NCBI RefSeq assembly: GCF_001418225.1
Contig: NZ_LIPT01000002.1
Location: 372,001 to 436,000, forward strand
Source of the DNA: Pannonibacter indicus
GTDB taxonomy: Bacteria > Pseudomonadota > Alphaproteobacteria > Rhizobiales > Stappiaceae
Direction of reading: 5' to 3'
Length of the DNA stretch: 64,000 bases
The notes below the pieces were generated by a model. The model was not told the DNA's origin. It did not search any database and saw only the letters and a program-made list of their open reading frames with translations. Shown here piece after piece: positions 25,196 to 36,863 of this stretch. A program made the position numbers and the translations under genes. Numbering within the stretch: position 1 is the first letter of the stretch; each line of letters begins with the position of its first letter.

Positions 25196-25286
25196 TCCGG
25201 ACTGCACTTACTGGCTGCGACCACAGGAGGAGCTGAGTCACAGGCAGAAAACGATGCAGACCGGATTTTGTTTCGGGAGGACGGAA

Positions 25287-26972
25287 ATGAAATTCAGACA
25301 AGCCTTGCTTGCCAGCCTGCTGGCGGCGCCGCTGCTGCCTCTGGCGGCCACGGAAAACGTGCAGGCGGCGGCAGATTGCGCCGCCGCTGCGGGCCTGTTC
25401 CAGATCGAGGGGCTGGACGTCACCGGCAGCGATGCGGTTGCCAAGGATGCCGCGATTGGCCGCAGCGATGTGTCGCCCGTTTCCCATTGTGTGGTTCGGG
25501 GCAAGCTGGATCAGCGCACCGGTGTGGATGGCCAGCCCTACGCCATTTCCTTTGAACTGCGCCTGCCGGAAAACTGGAACGGCGGCTTCGTGCATCAGTT
25601 CAATGGCGGCAATGATGGCCGCGTGGTGCCCGCCCTTGGTCAGGTGCTGGGCGGCGACAGGAGCCAGACGGCGCTTGGCCGGGGCTATGCAGTCGTCTCC
25701 AGTGATGCAGGGCATGATGGCGCGGCGGTGAAGGATGCCGGTCTCGCAGGCGGAGCGCGCTTCGGCTTCGATCCTCAGGCACGCAGAGACTATGGCTATG
25801 GTGCCGTGGCCCGGCTCAACCCGGTGGCGTTGCAGATGATAGAGGCCTTCTACGGCCAGCCGGTGCAGCGGTCTTACGGGCTTGGCAGCTCCAATGGCGG
25901 CCGCCATGCCATGGTGGCGGCAGAACGGATGCCCGATGCCTTTGACGGGCTGCTGATTGCCTATCCCGGTTTCAATCTGCCCAAGGCCGCCGTGCAGCAC
26001 GCCCATGACCTGCAGGCACTGGCCGCCATCTCCGGCGACATCCGCACGTCCCTGTCAAAGGACGATACAGATGTTCTGGCGAGGGGAATTCTGGACGCCT
26101 GCGACGGGCTGGACGGCCTGAAGGATGGTCTGGCGCAGGATATCGATGGCTGCCAGAAGGCCTTTGATGTCTCCGCGCTTGCCTGCAAGGCCGGGCGGGA
26201 AACCGGCTGCCTGAGCCAGCCCAAGATTGATGCGCTGCAGACGATCCTCAAGGGGCCGCACAACAGCAAGGGCGGGCAGCTTTACGCCCCCTGGGTCTGG
26301 GATGCCGGCATGGCCTCGTCCAACTGGCGCATGTGGCGGATCAACAGCGAAGCGGAGGCCTTTGCCAATCTGCCGCGTATCGTGGCGCTGGGTGCTCCTT
26401 CACTGGCGCAGATCTTCACCACTCCACCCACCCGCGTCGAAGGATCGCCCGAAGCTTTGATGGCCTATCTTGCCGCCTTCAACTTCGACACGGACGCGCC
26501 GAAGATCTTTGCGAAGACGGAAGAGTTTCCCGAATCCGCCATGGAGTTCATGACCCCGCCGGGCGCGGATAATCCGGATCTGACTGCGTTCCGGGCTGCC
26601 GGAGGCAAGATTGTCCTGTTCCATGGGGCGGGTGATCCGGTGTTCTCGATCCGCGACACGGACAGCTGGTTCGAAAAACTCTCGGCCAATGCAGGCGCGG
26701 AGTTGGACGGCTTCATCCGCTACTACCGGATTGCCGGCATGCCCCACGGCGCCAGTGGCCCCACGGCAGACGGTTTCGACTTTTTCACCTCTCTGACCGA
26801 TTGGGTGGAAAAGGGCAAAGCGCCCGGTGCGGTGATTGCGTCCGTGACGGACGGCAACAGGGAGGGCATGGCGGCGCTGGGCAGGGTGACGCGCAAGCTC
26901 TGCCCGCATCCGCAGGTGGCCCGCTACACCGGCAGCGATCCGGCTTTGGCGGAGAGCTTCACCTGTCAGTGA
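25287..26972 (+). CDS. Secreted tannase / feruloyl esterase family hydrolase
   Basis: A 561-residue secreted esterase. The signal peptide is M-K-F-R-Q-A-L-L-A-S-L-L-A-A-P-L-L-P-L-A with likely cleavage after V-Q-A-A. The nucleophile motif G-L-G-S-S-N-G-G-R-H is near residue 200 and the catalytic His in G-M-P-H-G-A-S-G near residue 490. Several paired cysteines fit an exported protein. Family members split ester bonds of gallic or hydroxycinnamic acids in plant material, but the substrate here is unproven. GGGAGG at 25275-25280 fixes the start at ATG 25287 rather than 25191. It lies alone, convergent with the PTS operon. Confidence 0.87.
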   Translation: MKFRQALLASLLAAPLLPLAATENVQAAADCAAAAGLFQIEGLDVTGSDAVAKDAAIGRSDVSPVSHCVVRGKLDQRTGVDGQPYAISFELRLPENWNGGFVHQFNGGNDGRVVPALGQVLGGDRSQTALGRGYAVVSSDAGHDGAAVKDAGLAGGARFGFDPQARRDYGYGAVARLNPVALQMIEAFYGQPVQRSYGLGSSNGGRHAMVAAERMPDAFDGLLIAYPGFNLPKAAVQHAHDLQALAAISGDIRTSLSKDDTDVLARGILDACDGLDGLKDGLAQDIDGCQKAFDVSALACKAGRETGCLSQPKIDALQTILKGPHNSKGGQLYAPWVWDAGMASSNWRMWRINSEAEAFANLPRIVALGAPSLAQIFTTPPTRVEGSPEALMAYLAAFNFDTDAPKIFAKTEEFPESAMEFMTPPGADNPDLTAFRAAGGKIVLFHGAGDPVFSIRDTDSWFEKLSANAGAELDGFIRYYRIAGMPHGASGPTADGFDFFTSLTDWVEKGKAPGAVIASVTDGNREGMAALGRVTRKLCPHPQVARYTGSDPALAESFTCQ

Positions 26973-26986
26973 GACCCCATAATACC

Positions 26987-27050
26987 AAGGCTTTCGATGC
27001 TGACGCATTACGCCTTGAAGATGCTCAAGCGCCGCACGGGCTTAGCCAAG
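26987..27050 (+). repeat. Composite intergenic repeat, copy A
   Basis: Starts with AAGGCTTTCGATGCTGACG and matches about 31 of the 35 core bases shared exactly by copies B and C. It continues with GCGCCGCACGGGCTTAGCC, like the GCGCCGC...GGGCTTGACC part of copies B and D. It lies between the convergent esterase and PTS operon. Confidence 0.8.
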
Positions 27051-27081
27051 AAAAATGCCCCGGAAGCGGTCTTCCGGGGCA
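27051..27081 (-). terminator. Rho-independent terminator of the PTS operon
   Basis: TGCCCCGGAAG and CTTCCGGGGCA form an 11-bp stem with a 4-base loop (27056-27081). In the minus direction it is followed by five T (27055-27051). It starts about 15 bases after the end of the HPr-EI gene. Confidence 0.88.
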
Positions 27082-27095
27082 GGTGGCGTTTGACC

Positions 27096-29087
27096 TCAGG
27101 GGGTCTGAGGCGGGGAGGAGAGGGTGGCAGCGCCGATGGCCTGCTTGATGCGGGGGATGGAGGCTGGCGCCATGCTGAGCTCGCGCACGCCCGCATCAAG
27201 GAAGGTTTGAAGCAGGCCCGCATCGGACGCAGCCTCGCCGCAGATGCCGCACCAGATGCCATGCGCCTCAGCCGCTTGCGCCACCATGCGGATGGCGCGC
27301 AGAACAGCCGGATGGTCCGTCTGGCAGAGACTGGCGACGGACGGGTTCATCCGGTCGGCGGCCATGACATATTGCGTGAGGTCATTGGTGCCGATGGAGA
27401 AGAAGGCCGTGACTGCCGCAAGATCATCGGCGATGAGCGCGGCGGCCGGCGTTTCCACCATGGCGCCGAGATCAAAGCTCCCGAAAGTTTTCCCCTCTGC
27501 TGTCAGTTCTGCCTCGCAGGCTGCGATGAGCTTGCGGGTGCTGGCGATTTCCGCCGGATCGCTGACCATGGGCAGCATCACCTTGAGATCGCCGTAAGGG
27601 GCCGCGCGCAAGAGCGCCCGCAGCTGCACCTTGAACAGACCCGGATTGGCGAGGCACAACCGGACGCCGCGCAGGCCGAGGAAGGGGTTCTCCTCCTGCG
27701 GCACAGAAATGCCGCGCACCGGCTTGTCGCCGCCGATGTCGAGGGTGCGGATCACCACCGGATGTCCGGGGAAAGCCTCCAGCACGGTCCGGTAGGTGGA
27801 AAACTGTTCTTCCTCATCCGGCAGGGCGGTGCGCCTCAGGAACAGAAATTCAGTGCGCATCAGTCCGACGCCCATGGCGCCGTGCTTCTTTGCCAGCTCA
27901 ATGTCCTTCACCGAGCCGATGTTGGCGGCCACGATGACCGGTGTGCCATCGCGCGTGACCGGTGCCACATCCCGGAGCGCGGAGAGCCGCTCCGCCTCGG
28001 CGCGCGCCTGTGCGCAGCGTGCCGTGAACTCCTCCGCGATATCAGATGAAGGGTCCGGGTAGACCAGCCCCGATGTGCCATCCAGCGCGGCCGTCCGCGC
28101 GGCGCCAAGCTTGCCTTGCGGGTCAGCCACACCGAATACGGCGGGAATGCCGAAGGCCTTGGCCAGAATGGCGGCATGACTGGTGGCCGAGCCATTGCGG
28201 CAGATGAGGCCACCAGTGCGGCGCAGGTCTGCCGCGCCGATTTCCAGAGCGGTGAGATCTTCGGCCACGATGACCGCCCCTTCCGGGCAATCAGCAAGGG
28301 AGACCGGCTTCAGGCCGTTGACGGCAAGTGCCAGCAGCCGGGCCACCGCATTCATGTCTTCGGCGCGGGCGCGGGCGTAAGGGTCCGGCAGGGCAGCAAG
28401 GGCGGCTGCCGTCTCACGCCCTGAGGTCAGAATGGCGGTGATGGCCGGTTGTCCGTCAGCCACATGGGCGGCAATGGCTGCGGCCCAGTCTGCGTCTTCG
28501 GCAAGGCTGGCGATGGCGGTCAGAATGTCGCGGCTTTGAGGCGACACGGCGCGGGCTGCATCGTCATGGATCTGCTGCAGCAGCCGGACGCGGGCGCCTT
28601 CAACTTTCTCCAGCTCTGCGCTGCGGGCTTCCGGCGGGGTGGGGCCGGCCGGAGCCTCCAGCGCGGGCTGGATGAAATGGAACACCGGACCGATGGCAGG
28701 TCCGCCACCCGTCCCGATGCCCTTGAGGGCGCCAGCGGGCCCTGCGCCAGCGGCAGGAGCATGTTCCTCAGCAGAGGCAGGGATTGCTTTGCTGGCTACA
28801 GAGACGGGGGCTTCGGCGGATTCATGTGCCGTTCCGCCGGTCAGAAAGCCGGAGACGGCGGACAGGGCCTCGGCGGCATCCGGACCGCTGGTGCGCAGCT
28901 CCACCTCGTCGCCTTCCTTGACGCCAAGCAGCAGCAGCTTCAGCGCGGAGCGGGCCGAGGCGGTCTGCGCTCCGGCTCCGATCACGATCTCTGCCTCGAA
29001 GCCCTTGGCGAGGCGGACGAGCTCGGCAGCCGGGCGGGCATGCAAGCCCCCCTCAACGCCAACGCGCACGCGCTTCATCGTCTCCAT
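27096..29087 (-). CDS. HPr - enzyme I fusion of the phosphotransferase system
   Basis: A 663-residue fusion of HPr (residues 1-90, phospho-His in G-L-H-A-R-P-A) and enzyme I. The enzyme I part has the phospho-His in G-S-A-T-S-H-A-A-I, then R-T-E-F-L-F-L, the PEP-site block M-L-P-M-V-S and a late G-I-C-G-E. It takes phosphate from PEP and passes it to the IIA encoded upstream, so the operon carries its own energy-coupling proteins. ATG 29087 is chosen because it lies just after the IIB gene; ATG 29078 is equally possible. A low-complexity A/P/E linker joins the domains at about residues 85-115. Confidence 0.92.
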   Translation of the reverse strand: METMKRVRVGVEGGLHARPAAELVRLAKGFEAEIVIGAGAQTASARSALKLLLLGVKEGDEVELRTSGPDAAEALSAVSGFLTGGTAHESAEAPVSVASKAIPASAEEHAPAAGAGPAGALKGIGTGGGPAIGPVFHFIQPALEAPAGPTPPEARSAELEKVEGARVRLLQQIHDDAARAVSPQSRDILTAIASLAEDADWAAAIAAHVADGQPAITAILTSGRETAAALAALPDPYARARAEDMNAVARLLALAVNGLKPVSLADCPEGAVIVAEDLTALEIGAADLRRTGGLICRNGSATSHAAILAKAFGIPAVFGVADPQGKLGAARTAALDGTSGLVYPDPSSDIAEEFTARCAQARAEAERLSALRDVAPVTRDGTPVIVAANIGSVKDIELAKKHGAMGVGLMRTEFLFLRRTALPDEEEQFSTYRTVLEAFPGHPVVIRTLDIGGDKPVRGISVPQEENPFLGLRGVRLCLANPGLFKVQLRALLRAAPYGDLKVMLPMVSDPAEIASTRKLIAACEAELTAEGKTFGSFDLGAMVETPAAALIADDLAAVTAFFSIGTNDLTQYVMAADRMNPSVASLCQTDHPAVLRAIRMVAQAAEAHGIWCGICGEAASDAGLLQTFLDAGVRELSMAPASIPRIKQAIGAATLSSPPQTP

Positions 29088-29121
29088 CGGTCCTGTCCCG
29101 TTTTCGTGTATCAGACGAGGC

Positions 29122-29409
29122 TCAGCCTGCGAGGATCTTGGCGATCTTCTCGATTTCCGCATCCCGGCCAATGCCGGTGAGGAAGGCGAGCGTGACGATC
29201 GCGGGCTTGGGCAGGTTGGGCGGCAGCGGCGTGGTGGAGACGACGAGATCGGCCTGATCGATCAGGCTGGGCACCTCGGTTGCCTTGCACTGGCGGGTCT
29301 CGATGCGGATGCCGCGCGCGGCCATGGCCTCTTCCAGGCTGTTGGCCACCACGGTGGATGTGGCGACGGCGGTGCCGCATGCCACGAGAACGGTCTTGGT
29401 CTGCGCCAT
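29122..29409 (-). CDS. PTS IIB component, galactitol type
   Basis: A 95-residue IIB protein. V-L-V-A-C-G-T-A-V-A-T-S-T is the phosphocysteine loop (Cys11) of the GatB family. It accepts phosphate from IIA and passes it to the sugar bound by IIC. It is encoded between IIA and the HPr-EI fusion on the same strand. Specificity for galactitol or another polyol is inferred only from family resemblance. Confidence 0.9.
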   Translation of the reverse strand: MAQTKTVLVACGTAVATSTVVANSLEEAMAARGIRIETRQCKATEVPSLIDQADLVVSTTPLPPNLPKPAIVTLAFLTGIGRDAEIEKIAKILAG

Positions 29410-29451
29410 CAGTTTCCTCCTGTTGTTCTTCTGCGCCGCCCGCTTTGCGGG

Positions 29452-29919
29452 TCAGGCGGCGTTCAGAAGCGTCCGTGCTTCGTGAGGATCGGATGCCTCG
29501 ATCAGCTTGCGGATTCGCGCCCCATCCTGCAGCAGTCTGCCGATGGATTGAAGCATGCCGATCTGTTCATCCTTGCTCTTCAGCGCCAGCGCGAAAACCA
29601 CCCGTACGGCCAGCTGATTGTCCGGATCGTCCATGCTGGCAAAGGCAACAGGTTCCGCCAGCGTGGCGATGGCAATGCCGGAGCGGATGACATGCTGCGG
29701 ATCGGTGTGGGGCACCGCCACCGCCAGCCCGTCTTCCATTGGCAGGCCGGTGGGCATCACCTTTTCCCGGTCGATGACAGCCTGCACATAGGTGTCTGCG
29801 ACAAGGCCCTTGGCCCTGAGGTGACCGGCCAGAAGGCCGATCACCGAGGTTGCGTCCTGTGCCTGCGCCTTGAGGAAGATACCGTCCTCAACCACGCAGT
29901 CTGCAAGGGATTGCGTCAT
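29452..29919 (-). CDS. PTS IIA component, fructose/galactitol type
   Basis: A 155-residue IIA protein of the PTS EIIA type 2 family. The active His is in V-A-V-P-H-T-D-P, near residue 71, with the G-L-P-M-E-D-G strand before it. It accepts phosphate from the HPr domain of the fusion protein and passes it to IIB. Its ATG overlaps the end of the IIC gene (ATGA), showing coupling. Confidence 0.9.
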   Translation of the reverse strand: MTQSLADCVVEDGIFLKAQAQDATSVIGLLAGHLRAKGLVADTYVQAVIDREKVMPTGLPMEDGLAVAVPHTDPQHVIRSGIAIATLAEPVAFASMDDPDNQLAVRVVFALALKSKDEQIGMLQSIGRLLQDGARIRKLIEASDPHEARTLLNAA

Positions 29920-31325
29920 GCATTCGCTCCGTTGGCAGCATCGTCTTCGCCGCCTGCCAGCTTCTCCAGCGTGGCGCGCTTGGTGACAAGGGCGAGCAGG
30001 GCCGCAGCAGCACAGATGGCCAGGATCACCAGTCCGAGGATGCCGAACACCTGGACCAGCTCCAGCGTTGCCCAGACAAGCCAGACAAAGCCGTCACCTA
30101 TGGCCGTGATCTGCGAGGCGCCTTCCGGCATGGCAAAGCCGGAGGATACCGCAGCCTTGGTGAAGAGCGGGGCCAGTGCGCCAGCCATGTAGAAGCCGAG
30201 GCCCAGCGTAACCGTGCCGATGATCACCATGCGCAGCACGTTGCCCCGCACGATGGGCGCGGCCAGGGCCACGACGAAGGGGATCACGGCAAGGTCGGCG
30301 AAGAGGATCACCCGGTTGCCCGGCAGCACCACCGACAGGAAGATGGCAATCGGCACCAGCAGCAGCGCGCTGGAGATGGCCGCCGGATGGCCGATGAGGA
30401 TTGCCGAATCGAGGCCGATGTTGATCTGGCGGCTGCCGGCGCGCTTCTGAACGAAGTCGCGGGCGGCTTCCGAGACCGGGATCAGGCCTTCCATCAGGAT
30501 CTTCACCATGCGCGGCAGCAGCAGCATCACGGCGGCAAGGTTGATGCCGGTCTTCAGCACCTTGGTGATCATGCCGGCAACATCATCCGGGTTCCAGAAA
30601 CCGATGGTGCCCAGCACCACGCCGATGGCGAGACCCAGCACCACCGGTTCACCCAGCACGCCAAGACGCTCCTGGATGTGATCGGTGCTGAGGTCGATGT
30701 CGCGCAGGCCGGGGATACGGCCGATGACCCAGTTCACCGCCACGGCGATGGGCAGGATCTGGACAGACAGAAGATGCGGCACCGAAACACCCGGCAGGCC
30801 ATAGAAGCGCTGCACGGCCTTGGCGCTCCAGTCGGCGAAGATCAGGCAGATGACGGCAATGATGGCAGCGGCAGCAAGGCCCATGCCGAGCGAATTGGTG
30901 GCCGCGACCACCAGCGAGCCGACGAAGGCAAAGTGCCAGAAGTTCCACACATCCACGTTCAGTGTGCGGGTGAGGCCGGCGAGCAGCATCACGACGTTCA
31001 CGGCAATGCCGATGGGGATGATCCAGAGGCCGACCTGCGAGCCAAAGGCAATGGCGGCCGAAGATGGCCAGCCCACGTCGACGATGTCGCGGGTGACGCC
31101 GGTGTTCGTGGCAATGGCCTGCGCCACCTCGCTGAGGTTGGTCCACATCAGGCCGATGACGAGATTGATGCCGATGAAGGCGACGCCGATGGTGACACCG
31201 GCACGGAACGCCTTGCCCGGGCGGGCGCCCAGAACCACGGCAATGATGAAGATGATGACCGGCAGCAGAACCGTCGCGCCCAATCCGTCGACGACAGTCT
31301 TCAGCCCAGACAACAGGCTATCCAT
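29916..31325 (-). CDS. PTS IIC permease, galactitol type (GatC-like)
   Basis: A 469-residue membrane permease with about ten to twelve hydrophobic segments. It shows the GatC-type N-terminus (L-P-V-I-I-F-I-I-A-V-V-L-G-A) and the conserved I-G-H-P-A-A-I region near residue 310. It imports and allows phosphorylation of a polyol or sugar. The start at ATG 31325 follows GGAGGAAAAACAC; the longer frame to 31424 is non-native. First gene of the operon IIC-IIA-IIB-(HPr-EI). Confidence 0.88.
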   Translation of the reverse strand: MDSLLSGLKTVVDGLGATVLLPVIIFIIAVVLGARPGKAFRAGVTIGVAFIGINLVIGLMWTNLSEVAQAIATNTGVTRDIVDVGWPSSAAIAFGSQVGLWIIPIGIAVNVVMLLAGLTRTLNVDVWNFWHFAFVGSLVVAATNSLGMGLAAAAIIAVICLIFADWSAKAVQRFYGLPGVSVPHLLSVQILPIAVAVNWVIGRIPGLRDIDLSTDHIQERLGVLGEPVVLGLAIGVVLGTIGFWNPDDVAGMITKVLKTGINLAAVMLLLPRMVKILMEGLIPVSEAARDFVQKRAGSRQINIGLDSAILIGHPAAISSALLLVPIAIFLSVVLPGNRVILFADLAVIPFVVALAAPIVRGNVLRMVIIGTVTLGLGFYMAGALAPLFTKAAVSSGFAMPEGASQITAIGDGFVWLVWATLELVQVFGILGLVILAICAAAALLALVTKRATLEKLAGGEDDAANGANA

Positions 31326-31623
31326 GTGTTTTTCCTCCCAAGGTTCCGGCCAGAAATCCGGGCAGGCCCGGGACGGAAAGCTCCTAACGCGGCAGGCACT
31401 CTCCCTCCAGGAGGCCTGCTGCACTTTCCGCCAGCCCGATGCGCAATGGCCTTCTCCGGCAAAGGATTGGGCAAATGTGCATCTTGTGCACTTTTGTCTA
31501 AACCCGGATGTAGATATGTGTCAAGCGTGCTGATATTGAACATTTGTTCAGATTGCTGTGGCGCACTGTCTGCATCATTTAGGTGCAAGGTGAAATGCTC
31601 CGGCAATGTCCGAGGGAGGAAAC
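31326..31623. promoter_or_regulatory. Divergent control region of PTS operon and SorC-type regulator
   Basis: A leftward promoter is suggested by TTGACA (31524-31519) and TTTAGA (31502-31497) with a 16-base spacer. Two dyads flank it: TGAACA-TT-TGTTCA at 31537-31550, just upstream of the -35, and GTGCA-N5-TGCAC at 31477-31491, just downstream of the -10. They are candidate sites for the adjacent regulator. The segment nearest the IIC gene shows nothing else. Confidence 0.6.
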
Positions 31624-32601
31624 ATGGCAAGACCCAAGTCCGGTGATGACGATCTGGGCGTGCTCGCCGCATGGCTCTATTACGTCCATGGACTGGGGCA
31701 GGAACAGGTGGCCCGGCGGCTCAACCTGTCGCGCACCAAGGTCACCCGGCTGCTGGCACAGGCCCGCGACACGGGGCTGGTGAAGATCTCCGTCGAGCAT
31801 GAAATGGCGGAAACCCTCGCGCTCAGCGACTGGATCAGCCAGCGCTATGGGGTGGAGGAATGCGTGCTGACGCCGCCGCTGGAGGCCCAGTCCTCCGAGC
31901 CGGAACTGGCCGAGCGGCTGGGGCGCGAGGCGGTCGGCATTGCCGCCAGCAATTACCTGTCCCGCATTCTGTTGAGCACCCCGGATATGATCCTGGGCGT
32001 TGCCGGCGGGCGGACCATTGCCCGCATGGCCGATGCCATGCGCCAGCTTTCCAAAAGCGACTGCCTCGTTGTGGCGATGATCGGTGCCTCATCCATTGAT
32101 GACGGGGTGAGTTCCTATTCGGTGGCCCTGCAGCTGGCCGCCACCATTGGCTGCCCAGCCCGCACCCTGCCCCTGCCCAGCCACGTCGGCAGCCCGCAAA
32201 CGCGCCAGACACTGGAGCAGGACCCGGTGCTGCGGGCGATGCTGGACAAGGGAGAGACGGCGGCGCTCAATCTGCTGAGTTGCGGCGGCGTGCAGCCGGG
32301 CGGCACCTTCTTCCGGCTGGCGGGGATCGGTGCGGCAGAGGTGGAGGACGCTATCCGCGCTGGCGCCGTCAGCGAGATCGGCGGCTTTCTGCTGGCCGCC
32401 GATGGCAGTCTGGTGGACTGCGCCCTCAACGAGCGCCGCGTCGGCATCTCCTTCGGGGCGCTGAAACGCGGCACCAATGTCATCATCGCTTCCGGTGCCC
32501 GCAAGACCGAGCCCCTGAAGGCGGTGATGAAGGCAGGTCTTGCCCGCACCATCATCATTGATCAGGAAATCGCCCAGGCACTGGCCCGCAAGGGGGCGTG
32601 A
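31624..32601 (+). CDS. SorC/DeoR-family transcriptional regulator
   Basis: A 325-residue regulator. The N-terminal helix-turn-helix is G-Q-E-Q-V-A-R-R-L-N-L-S-R-T-K-V-T-R-L-L, typical of the SorC group. The C-terminal effector domain with the sugar-isomerase-like fold contains L-G-V-A-G-G-R-T and ends with A-L-K-R-G-T-N-V-I-I-A-S-G. The effector is normally the phosphorylated sugar made by the linked PTS. GGAGG four bases before ATG 31624 sets the start, excluding the ATG at 31606. It is divergent from the PTS genes and probably controls them. Confidence 0.9.
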   Translation: MARPKSGDDDLGVLAAWLYYVHGLGQEQVARRLNLSRTKVTRLLAQARDTGLVKISVEHEMAETLALSDWISQRYGVEECVLTPPLEAQSSEPELAERLGREAVGIAASNYLSRILLSTPDMILGVAGGRTIARMADAMRQLSKSDCLVVAMIGASSIDDGVSSYSVALQLAATIGCPARTLPLPSHVGSPQTRQTLEQDPVLRAMLDKGETAALNLLSCGGVQPGGTFFRLAGIGAAEVEDAIRAGAVSEIGGFLLAADGSLVDCALNERRVGISFGALKRGTNVIIASGARKTEPLKAVMKAGLARTIIIDQEIAQALARKGA

Positions 32602-32652
32602 ATTGGGCCTGAGACATCCGCGCTGGCATGAAGCCAGCCCCTGCGGGAGGAA

Positions 32653-32676
32653 ATCCGGCGGGTCAGCCCGCCGGAT
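32653..32676. terminator. Hairpin between convergent regulator gene and gyrB
   Basis: ATCCGGCGGG and CCCGCCGGAT form a perfect 10-bp stem with a TCAG loop. On the minus strand the stem is followed by TTTCC, which suits gyrB termination best. Confidence 0.65.
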
Positions 32677-32682
32677 CCGGCA

Positions 32683-35145
<2,463 letters not shown>

Positions 35146-35206
35146 TCACCATTCGGTCCAGGGGATCAATGTACCCTTATACGGCACTGGCCGGAGGGTT
35201 CAACCA

Positions 35207-35226
35207 ACCCGGCCAAATGGCCGGGT
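35207..35226 (-). terminator. Hairpin downstream of recF
   Basis: ACCCGGCC and GGCCGGGT form an 8-bp stem with an AAAT loop, between recF and gyrB. The T-run is weak, so termination is only likely. Confidence 0.45.
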
Positions 35227-35311
35227 GTGAGGGGTTTCACCGGTGGAAAAACCATAGGAAACCGGCCTTTTGAGGGCGGATGTTGCGCCGCGGCAGCAAG
35301 CTGTCCGCCGC

Positions 35312-36424
35312 TCAGCTGCCCAGCAGATGAATCTCGCCGCTGTCCGGCAGGGCATCGAACAGGGCCTTGTCCGTGCCTGTCATGAAAACCTGGGCTTCCA
35401 GCGCGGTCAGGCGGGCAAAAAGCGCTTCCCGCCGGCCCGGGTCCAGATGCGCCGCCACCTCGTCCAGAAGCAGAATGGGCGTCATGCCCGAGACCGCCGC
35501 CGTCAGATCCGCGTGGGCGAGCACCAGTCCGATCAGCAGCGCCTTCTGCTCACCAGTGGAGGCGAGTGCTGCGGGCATCACCTTGGCCGCATGGGTGACG
35601 AGAAAATCGCTGCGGTGCGGGCCGGTGAGGGTGCGCCCCGCCGCCCGGTCGCGCGCACGGCCCTCGCGTAACCGCCGGCGCAACAGGTCTTCCTGATCGC
35701 TGGCGGCAAGGCCGGTGGCCTCGCTCTCGAATTCGCCGTCCAGCACCAGCAGCGCACGGGGGAAGGGCAGGCCCAGCTGGTCGAGCGCCTCGATCCGCCC
35801 CTGCAGCAGGCTGACGGTCTCGCGCCGGGCGAGCGCCAGCGCGACGCCAAGCTCGGCCACCTGCGCCTCGATGGCCTCCAGCCAGGCGGGAGAACCGCCA
35901 TCCTCCAGCAGCTTGTTGCGGTGGCGCAGCGCCTTGTCGAAATCATTCACCCGGCGGCCATGCGCCGGATCGATCGACAGCGTCAACCGGTCGAGAAAGC
36001 GGCGCCGGTCGCCGGCAGGGCCGGTGAACAGCCCGTCCATGGCCGGAACCAGCCAGAGGACGCGCAGATAGTCGAGCAGCACTTCGGAGGAGCGCGCTTC
36101 CATGCCATCGATCCGCACCCGGCGGCCGCTGTCGCCCGCCCCATATCCGGTGCCGAGCCGTGTTTCGCCCAGGGGGCCGGTGATCAGCGCATTGACGGCA
36201 AACCCGCCCTCGCCGCCGCGCCGGGCAATATCCGGAAGGCTGGCGCGGCGCAGGCCGCGGCCGGCGGTCAGGAGAGAAATGGCTTCCAGAATGTTGGTCT
36301 TGCCGATGCCATTGTTTCCGGCCAGCGCCACGAGTTTCCGCTCTGGCGCTAGGACAAACTGCGCATAGTTGCGGAAATCCGTCAGCGTGAGGCGCTCAAT
36401 CGCCACCTGGCTGATACCGGTCAT
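35312..36424 (-). CDS. recF: DNA replication and repair protein RecF
   Basis: An SMC-like ATPase that loads RecA at single-strand gaps together with RecO and RecR (recR is at 60184). The Walker A is G-N-N-G-I-G-K-T-N near residue 36, the ABC signature region S-T-G-E-Q-K-A-L-L near residue 290, and the Walker B P-I-L-L-L-D-E-V-A-A-H-L-D. L-T-D-F-R-N-Y at the N-terminus is typical. Length 370. It lies between dnaN and gyrB on the same strand. Confidence 0.96.
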   Translation of the reverse strand: MTGISQVAIERLTLTDFRNYAQFVLAPERKLVALAGNNGIGKTNILEAISLLTAGRGLRRASLPDIARRGGEGGFAVNALITGPLGETRLGTGYGAGDSGRRVRIDGMEARSSEVLLDYLRVLWLVPAMDGLFTGPAGDRRRFLDRLTLSIDPAHGRRVNDFDKALRHRNKLLEDGGSPAWLEAIEAQVAELGVALALARRETVSLLQGRIEALDQLGLPFPRALLVLDGEFESEATGLAASDQEDLLRRRLREGRARDRAAGRTLTGPHRSDFLVTHAAKVMPAALASTGEQKALLIGLVLAHADLTAAVSGMTPILLLDEVAAHLDPGRREALFARLTALEAQVFMTGTDKALFDALPDSGEIHLLGS

Positions 36425-36863
36425 GGTGTCCCGTCATGGCAATGGGGTGTGGCAGGACGCAGAGGCATAGGGGCTGCTTGTTCTCTCTCGCGCAGCCTTT
36501 CCGCCCCCCTCCCTCCGGCGGGGCTGCGTTTCCCCCTGCCTGACCAGGGCACAAATTCCTCTCCCCTCTTGAGGGGGAGATGCCCCCGGCAGGGGGCAGA
36601 GGGAGGTAACGGACTGTCTGCTTGGGAGAGACCCTGCTTTGCTGAAACGCTGCCCCCCTCTGTCTGCTGACGCAGACATCTCCTCCTCAAGGGGGGAGAG
36701 GGGCGCTGCGGCAAAAGAGAGCATTCGCTCCTCCTTGCGTCCATATCAACAATTGCCTCTTCGCCGGGAGGGGAGAGCAAAGGCCCTGCCATAAGCCAGA
36801 TGCAGCACTGCGCACACATGTCCGCAACCGGCTTGTCAAATCTTGCCCCGCTTAAGGGCCCCC
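36425..36863. other. 439-base gap between dnaN and recF, filled by an inverted repeat pair
   Basis: No gene is supported. Most of the space is taken by two copies of a palindromic intergenic repeat in opposite orientation, listed separately. The remaining sequence next to recF and dnaN shows no clear promoter. Confidence 0.6.
36559..36711. repeat. Pair of inverted palindromic intergenic repeats (CTCTCCCC...GGGGGAGA type)
   Basis: Left copy about 36559-36606, right copy about 36651-36711 in opposite orientation, separated by about 45 bases. Each carries CTCTCCCC(C)TCTTGAGGGGGAGA-like arms followed by a G/C-rich block and a CAGAGGG edge. I recall similar palindromes as common intergenic repeats in Rhizobiales. 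A 26-base segment of the right copy (36686-36711) recurs exactly, reversed, at 60051-60076. Confidence 0.75.
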
